Below are positions 58,189-64,000 of a DNA stretch of 64,000 bases, piece by piece; position 1 is the first letter of the stretch; each line of letters begins with the position of its first letter. The notes under the pieces were generated by a model. That model was not told where the DNA came from, did not search any database, and saw only the letters and a list, made by a program, of their open reading frames with translations. The translations under genes were made by a program, and so were the position numbers. The DNA comes from Taxawa tesnikishii (nom. ined.) (taxonomy: Eukaryota > Ascomycota > Dothideomycetes > Dothideales). Where the stretch lies: the NCBI GenBank assembly GCA_030247885.1, contig JAPDRO010000017.1, positions 496,001-560,000 on the forward strand. The letters are read 5' to 3'.

Positions 58189-58769
58189 GCAAAGGGGCAG
58201 CTCGCACGTCGATACTCTTGTATATCTGTAGTTCAGCGTGGCGTTTGGGGGCACGGGAAAATGGAAAATCTACTTTGCACCTCACGAAAACAATCCGCGC
58301 GGTGACATGGATGGGATGGTCGCAGGGCGTTACTGCAGAGAAACAAAGATGGCTGATGATGGCGCAACTCGGAATCTGTTGCAGTTCACCGGATGCAGCT
58401 TGTTTAACGAGCTTGCAGGAGCTTGATAGGAGCAAAAGGGTGAACTGAAGAGCAAAAAGTGGTCGCATCTTCAGACGACATGTTCCTACACGTGTGACCA
58501 CTGAACCCAACACGTTTAGCACATGGTGTGATTCTATCCGCTGGATCTTGCATGTTCACTCTATAGACAATCAATGAAACTAAAGATTCCCATTCATATC
58601 CTGCCCGGTTCTCCACGACTGCCACCGCGAACGATACACTGACCGAGTAATTTTTCGATGGGTCAAAAGGCCTGCCGCGGGTATCATATAGCGAAATATC
58701 TAAGATCAGTCCTTCCCGATATACCGAAACTCCGACACGCCGCGCTTTTTTGAGAGCCAACACCACAGC
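58189..58769. other. Convergent intergenic spacer
   Basis: Between the IMP3 and DIM1 3' ends. No gene or repeat seen. Confidence 0.4.
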
Positions 58770-59986
58770 TCAGGCAAAGTGTATGCCCTCCTGATTGAAG
58801 GCATACAACAACTTCAAGAACTCACCCTCATCGCACATCCTCGCTCTCTTATCCGCGAGCTCCGTATCCGCGACGAGCACCTTCTGCACCTTCGACCGCA
58901 CCAGCTCAGCCACCTTGCCCTTCTTCTTCCTATTCGGGTTACCCTTCAACTTCTTCTCCTTCCGATCCTGCTCATCCTTGAAGAAATCCGGGATGTCATC
59001 CTCATCATCTACATCCATGCCGCCCAGCTCCTCCTCCTCCTCAGCCACCCCGTCCATGACCGCATCCTCCCCATTCTGCTCCACCGGCCCATCTTCAAGA
59101 ACGATGTCGTTCTGCGCGCAGAAAGTCCTGTAGTTACTCTCCAGCATATCCATCACACTAGCCGTGCCCAGAAACCCGCTCCTGAGCGTCCTGTTCTTCC
59201 GCACGAAGCAGATGCGCAGCAGCCCGTCCCATTCTTCGTAGCTGATTTGCGGGCGTGGGACTTTGGGCACGATCTTGACGACGTTGGACTCGACTTGGGG
59301 CGGTGGATTGAAGTTGTTCTTGCCCACCTTCATCACGTGGCTGATCTTGGCCCACATCTGCGCGTTCACCGACAAGCGAGAATAGAGGCGATCTCCCGGA
59401 CGCGCGAACAAGCGCATAGCGAATTCGCGCTGGAACATGAGCACGCAGGCGCGGGGAGCGGGGCTCAGAGCCAACAGCTTAAAAGTCAAGGGCGAGGAAA
59501 TCTGGTAGGGGGTGTTGGATATGCAGACGTCGAAGTAGGGCAGTTGGGTGTGCTTGATCACATCTCCGAGCACGACTTCGAGACGTTTGGCCGAGGGCGT
59601 GCCTTGGAAGCGCTTGGTGACCTCGGCGGCCATGCGTGGGTCGACTTCGCAGGCGATGACTTTTCTGGCCTTTTCGAGGATCTTGGCCGTCAGGTTTCCG
59701 GTTCCGGGACCGACTTCGAGTACGATCTGGAGCGAGGAGGATTAGTTGGGGGATGCGTAGGATCGAGTGCGTTGCGACACACGTCGGATTGCTTGAGATC
59801 GGCCTTGTCCACGATTGCCTGTGCCACGCCAGGGTTCTTCAGAATGTGCTGGCCAAAGTCGCTGGTGTTGAACTTGAAGATGTTGTTCTGGCCATGTGCC
59901 TTCTTCCGCGCCGCTGAACCGGCGTAGGGATCGCTTTTGGAGACACCGTTGCTACTGCTGGTAGATTTGCGTGCTGACTTGGGCAT
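58770..59986 (-). CDS. DIM1: 18S rRNA dimethyladenosine transferase DIM1
   Basis: S-adenosylmethionine-dependent enzyme that dimethylates two adjacent adenosines of 18S rRNA and is required for pre-rRNA processing. Two exons (59986-59783, 59726-58770) with a phase-0 intron (GTGTGT...CTCCAG) rejoin [20 protein letters not shown]. The SAM-binding motif EVGPGTGNL, the acidic pair in ACEVDPRM, and the catalytic NTPYQISSP (N-x-P-Y) are present; [20 protein letters not shown] follows. A Glu/Asp-rich insert ([20 protein letters not shown]) precedes the C-terminal part. 386 residues; the extra over the ~320-residue yeast protein is largely this insert. No frame break. Confidence 0.96.
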
Positions 59987-60361
59987 GGTGGGCGACTGAG
60001 CGTAGAGGCCGAGTGGTAGCGCTACGGCTGTATTTGAGCCGGCCTGGCAGAGTCGGCGTAAGAAAGCGAAAGCGAAAGCGAAAGAGAAAGAGAAAGAGAA
60101 AGAGAAAGTATTGTCGAGAGGAGATGAGATGTATTTTGGCTATCGATAAGATAAGATGATAACGCTCGAATGCCAAATGCCAAGAGATGGCCGTCAAGCC
60201 CCCGGCCATCACTTCCACCTCGTCAAGAGTCACATTCCCTTCTCACTGCACGATAACCGCTCGTGACTGGACACTGCGCACGGCTGCTACGCCTACCGCA
60301 CGTCTGCGCATATCGGACATTGCCGCCAGACGACAATGGCACATACGCCCGTCCCGACAAC
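59987..60361. other. Divergent promoter of DIM1 and APN1
   Basis: About 375 bp with the GAAAGC/GAAAGA hexamer tract listed separately. Nothing else recognised. Confidence 0.5.
60061..60110. repeat. (GAAAGC/GAAAGA)n hexanucleotide repeat
   Basis: About eight copies of a six-base purine-rich unit: first GAAAGC, then GAAAGA, about 75 bp upstream of the DIM1 ATG. Confidence 0.9.
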
Positions 60362-62088
60362 ATGCCTAAGAGAAGCTTGATTCGCGCCGCTAGCGAAGAG
60401 TCGTCCGCCTTATCCTCTGCTCCATCCGACGTTGCGTCAGTGTCCGGCAGCGTCGTGCTTGAGCCAGCTCGCAAACGCCGGACCAAGACCACAGCTGTGG
60501 AGGAAGAAACACTGGTGCCCGGAGAGCTGCAACAAGACGATACTACTCCCGCGATAACTGCGAAGCCTCGGGCCGCCCGAAAACGGAAGGCCGTAGAGGT
60601 CAAGGAGGAAGAGGAAGCTGCAGAGGAAGCTGACGGAGAGACAAAGCCCAAAAGACGGAGGAAAGCAAAGGCGGTGAACCCTAACCGAGCCACTGAAGCC
60701 CAATCGAATGGCAACGGCGAGCCAGTGGGCGAGCAAAAGTCAAGCGAAAACGCAAGACGAAAGAAGAGAAGGAAGCAGAAGCAATGCCCTTGGCAGCACG
60801 CACGGTGGGACACAAGATGTTCATCGGCGCGCACGTGAGCAGTGCAGGAGGTCAGTCACTCTTGCTCCGTGAGAGGGCTATCTATGCATATGTAGCCATC
60901 ATAGTAGCCCCCGTCAGAACAAACCCGGCTGAAACCGTTCCCGTGCCTAGGTGTCCACAATGCCGTAACAAACTCCGTCCACATTGGCGCCAACGCCTTC
61001 GCTCTCTTCCTCAAATCCCAGCGCAAATGGGCCAACCCACCCCTCGACCCCTCCCACTGCGACACATTCCATGCGAATTGCGGCAGCCACGCCTACGACT
61101 CGCGACGGCACGTCCTACCCCACGGTTCCTACCTCGTCAACCTCGCGCACACGGATCCCGCACGCACCGCACAGGCGTACCACGCGTTCGTGGACGATCT
61201 GCACAGGTGTGCCGAACTGGGCATCCGGTTGTATAATTTCCACCCGGGCAACGCGCTGCAGAATGAGCGATCGGTCGCCATCGCACAGCTGGCAAAGAAC
61301 CTGAACCGTGCCCACAAGGAGACGGTGGACGTAGTCACATTGCTCGAGACCATGGCTGCGGGGGCAACGTGCTCGGTTCCACCTTCGAGGATCTCCGCGA
61401 CATCATCGCGCTGATCGAGGACAAGGCCCGTGTCGGCGTGTGTCTGGACACCTGCCACGTCTTCGCCGCGGGCTACGATCTTCGTACCCCTGAAGCGTTG
61501 AGAATCACATTGGAAAAGTTTGATGAGACGATCGGGATGAAGTACCTCCGAGCAATACATCTCAACGACAGCAAAGCACCCTTCAACAGCCATCGCGACC
61601 TGCACGCCAACATCGGGACCGGCTTCCTGGGCCTGCGCGCCTTCCACGCCATCATGCGCGAACCGAGCTTCGAGGGCCTGCCCCTCGTGCTCGAGACGCC
61701 CATCCAAGTGCGCGACGAGAAGGGGAGCTGGTCAAGGATGAGAAGGGCAAGGACAGAGAAGACAAAGCCATCTGGGCGCGCGAGATCAAGATGTTGGAGA
61801 GCTTCGTAGGCTTGGAGGTCGAGAGTGCAGAGTTCACGGACATGGAAGAGAAGCTAAGTAGGATGGGTGAGGGGAGAGGAGGAGGGTGCAGGAGCAGGTG
61901 GACAGGAGGGAGGAGAAGACGAGGGCGAAGGAGGAGGGGAAGAAGGGGAGGAAGAGGGGGAGAAGGAGAAGAAGAAGAACAAGAAGGGAAAGGAGATGGA
62001 CGAGGAGGAGGTGGAGAGTGATTCTTCGGGGTTGAGTGAACTCGATGATGGGAGTGAGGAGGAGAAGGTTAGAGAGGGGTTAGTGTAA
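60362..62088 (+). CDS. APN1: AP endonuclease APN1 (endonuclease IV family)
   Basis: Zinc-dependent base-excision-repair nuclease. After an N-terminal Lys/Arg/Glu-rich extension (nuclear signal-like) comes the endonuclease IV barrel: KMFIGAHVSSAGG|VHNAV, spanning an intron (60851-60950, GTCAGT...CCTAG), then GANAFALFLKSQRKW, LYNFHPGNALQNE, GVCLDTCHVFAAGYDL, AIHLNDSKAPFNSHRDLHAN, PLVLETPI; metal-binding His/Asp/Glu are in these blocks. One-base losses are implied at A4 60735-60738, G5 61360-61364 and G4 61722-61725, each between well-conserved segments. After REIKMLESFVGLEVESAEF the C-terminus is a purine-rich Gly/Glu/Lys tail to the stop at 62086-62088; its frame near 61875 is not certain. Identity is firm. 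Confidence 0.93.
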
Positions 62089-62410
62089 GAGTATGGGAGT
62101 TGGAGCATAATACCCGGTCACCTTGTATTCTATATGACATTTTGGTCTGCTGGTGTAACGTGTGTAGAGTGATTCATCAGTAGCTCACCCCGCTCGTAAA
62201 GAGCGAATCGAATGCACAAATGTAGCTTATCCTACATTGCTTTTTACATTACACGCTTTTGTTCCAGTGATGTCCTTGACTCCGATGCGTCGGATGCCAT
62301 TTTCTGGTAGTGGCAGCCACCCTCATGGCCCATGTCCCCGCTATACATTGTCCCATCATGCTGATGATCCACGATTCCATATGATCTCGCAGACGCCCCT
62401 GAACCGCAGA
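62089..62410. other. Convergent intergenic spacer
   Basis: Between the APN1 and terminal transcription-factor 3' ends. Nothing seen. Confidence 0.4.
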
Positions 62411-64000
62411 CTAAGACACCAACAGATCCAAGCCCATGTTCGCCATGATTGTCTCCCAGTCCCACGTCTCTTCCTCTCTACCCTCATCCATCATCTGCCA
62501 CACTCGCTCCACGATCTGTCTGGCATGCTTGATGTTGCCCATGTAAGAGTATGATTGTACGCTGTCGAATCCCGCCCGGATCGCAGGCCGCTGCTGGGGG
62601 TCAAAAGCTGCGCAACCCAGAATGAATAATGGCATGAGCAAGATACCACGAGTCCACCCGGCGTCCGGTAACTGCTTCAGGTACTCAAGACAACCATTGA
62701 CGCCCTGTGCCAGCTCTTCGCTCGGCGCCGAGGGCTTCATGGTTCGGTACAGGTAGATCCAGGTGCACTGTCGGTAGAGTAGCGAGGCGAAGTACTGTGG
62801 GGTGTTTTCGGGGTAGTTCGAAGTCCATTCCCGAAGCTTCCTATCGGTTTCAAACGCGTCGCGGAAGAGTTGCGCATCAGCCCACCATGGCCTGTTTTGC
62901 TCGTCCCGTCGTGCGCGGATCTCATCTCTTAGGTGTCGGATGTTAGATATGAGGCCGAAGAGCTGGTCCAGGACTCCGAGCAGGCCGGCTGCGCCGTTCG
63001 GCTGTACAAAATCAGGGAGTTGGAAGTCTTCCAGCATCAACGTGTATTGTTGGTCGTAGGGGCTTTCGAGAGATGTAATGGAGTTAGATGCGTTTTGGTA
63101 GATCAGAAATTCGAGGACGAAGTTACGGAGGTCTTGGTTTGGTGACTGGTAGCTGTTGATGAGCGCTTTTGCTGCCTGGAGATGGAATCTGTAGTCCCCT
63201 GTGCTGTTGCCTGCACCGATGGTCTCAACGCAATGCAGGAGCGTCTGGGCTATCGTAGGGTCAAGATCGAGTGTTGGCCCTCTCCTTGAGTTGTGAATGT
63301 CAAGATCCTGGCGGAGGGCAATGACGGCCTGGTCGTAGTGGAAAGCTTGCCGAACAATCAAATCACGACTTGGTCTCTCTTCCCGAGCAATCAGACATGA
63401 CCCTGAGAGGCATAAGACGGAATGCATGAGGCCTGTATGTGTCAATGCCATGGGTACTATGATATTCAGAAAGGGATTCTGGCGATCGTTGTGTACGTTG
63501 AGTACGTGGCTTATTTCAAACGTAAAATGCGACAAGAGCTTCTGGTCTAGTTCGTTGTCGACGGCATTGATGATCTGTGGTAGCTGCGGCGACGGCCTTG
63601 CTGTCTTTGTTTAGACAAGTAAATGTCGGTAGCTGTCGAGGGTCACGTACCCATAGGAGCGACTTGCTTGCCAGGCTGCCAGTATTGTTGGGGCGGGTAG
63701 CCTTCGCAACAGACATTGTTTTTAGTACAATTCGAACCTGTCGCCAAAAGCTAAGCCCAGGGTTGACGAGGCGATGCTAAATGTGTGCAGACTTACAAAC
63801 GGGCCTCGCCTCATCACATTTCTTCTTCCTCCGGCGACAGGTAATGCCTTTGTCCGCGTGGTCAGCAAAGCCTTCCTAAGGTAGCGGGTCTAGGGCTCAC
63901 ATCCAGTTTTCGATCGAGGAAACTGTACGTGCGTCGGGCTTGTTTGACTAGATTTTCTCGGTCTTCCTCGTCCTCTCTTCGCGGGCAACAGGGTCAGGCC
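62411..64000 (-). CDS. Zn2Cys6 transcription factor with AT-hook, N-terminus beyond window
   Basis: Four exons visible: from beyond 64000 to 63901, 63847-63797, 63737-63651, 63600-62411, with GT...AG introns in phase. Exon 1 ends FPRSKTG and has an AT-hook-like RGRGRPRKSS upstream. Exons 1-3 join to C-ITCRRRKKKCDEARPVC-SNC and TKNNVCCEGYPP, giving all six zinc-cluster cysteines. The rest (LDQKLLSHFTFEISHVLN, NIIVPMALTHTGLMHSVLCL, AKALINSYQ, TWIYLYRTMKPSAPSEEL, RQIVERVWQMMD) fits the fungal-specific TF 2 regulatory domain. No frame break seen. Target genes unknown. Confidence 0.9.

Noticed and set aside
58779-59927. 382-codon plus-strand frame opposite DIM1
   Set aside because: Antisense to a conserved enzyme; Leu/His/Arg-rich with no family features.
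127-61725. Programmed -1 frameshifting as a general explanation for the frame changes
   Set aside because: Only one site has a proper slippery heptamer; the others are simple runs in unrelated genes, two or three with the opposite sign, so sequence error is simpler.

Overview
The window reads as nuclear DNA of a filamentous ascomycete (Pezizomycotina, perhaps Dothideomycetes; the class is a guess). Genes are densely packed on both strands, introns are mostly 40-150 bp with GT...AG ends, there are two Zn2Cys6 regulators, a secreted pectinase, and many single-copy housekeeping genes with fungal-type domain layouts. I found no rRNA, tRNA, CRISPR or intact mobile element.

Layout, left to right. 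0-8 kb: 3' end of a sterol O-acyltransferase (ARE2-like), the Fe-S scaffold ISU1, a long fungal-specific protein of unknown function, and a small cytochrome b5. 8-17 kb: a short F-box-like protein, a CinA-type NMN deamidase, a five-exon seven-transmembrane protein, and an MSC2-type zinc transporter with His-rich loops. 17-25 kb: ALG1 with an unusual Pro-rich tail, then a possible metabolic mini-cluster (4CL-like acyl-CoA ligase, divergent 3-hydroxyacyl-CoA dehydrogenase, Zn2Cys6 regulator). 26-38 kb: an LTE1-like RasGEF, a SUMO-like-domain protein, SRP14, and the ribosome-biogenesis factor SGD1. 38-40 kb is gene-poor and holds a decayed copy of the dehydrogenase 3' end and a weak gene candidate. 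40-50 kb: a Cys-rich fungal protein, a GH28 polygalacturonase, mitochondrial ribosomal protein S17, trehalose-6-phosphate synthase TPS1, and a HIRIP3-like chaperone. 51-64 kb: AP-1 beta-adaptin, a small conserved membrane-type protein, HIS7, IMP3, DIM1, APN1, and a Zn2Cys6 regulator with an AT-hook that runs off the right edge.

Shared themes are ribosome and RNA biogenesis (SGD1, IMP3, DIM1, MRPS17, SRP14), secretion and glycosylation (ALG1, AP-1 beta, MSC2) and central metabolism (HIS7, TPS1, ISU1). Apart from the possible acyl-CoA cluster I see no dedicated pathway cluster.

A window-wide oddity affects every gene model: about twenty conserved coding regions change frame by exactly one base at a short homopolymer, nearly always as a lost base. 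The same pattern in essential genes (ISU1, AP-1 beta, APN1) suggests residual sequencing or assembly deletions more than gene decay. Other genes (TPS1, HIS7, IMP3, DIM1, the seven-TM protein, the CoA ligase) assemble perfectly across all exons.
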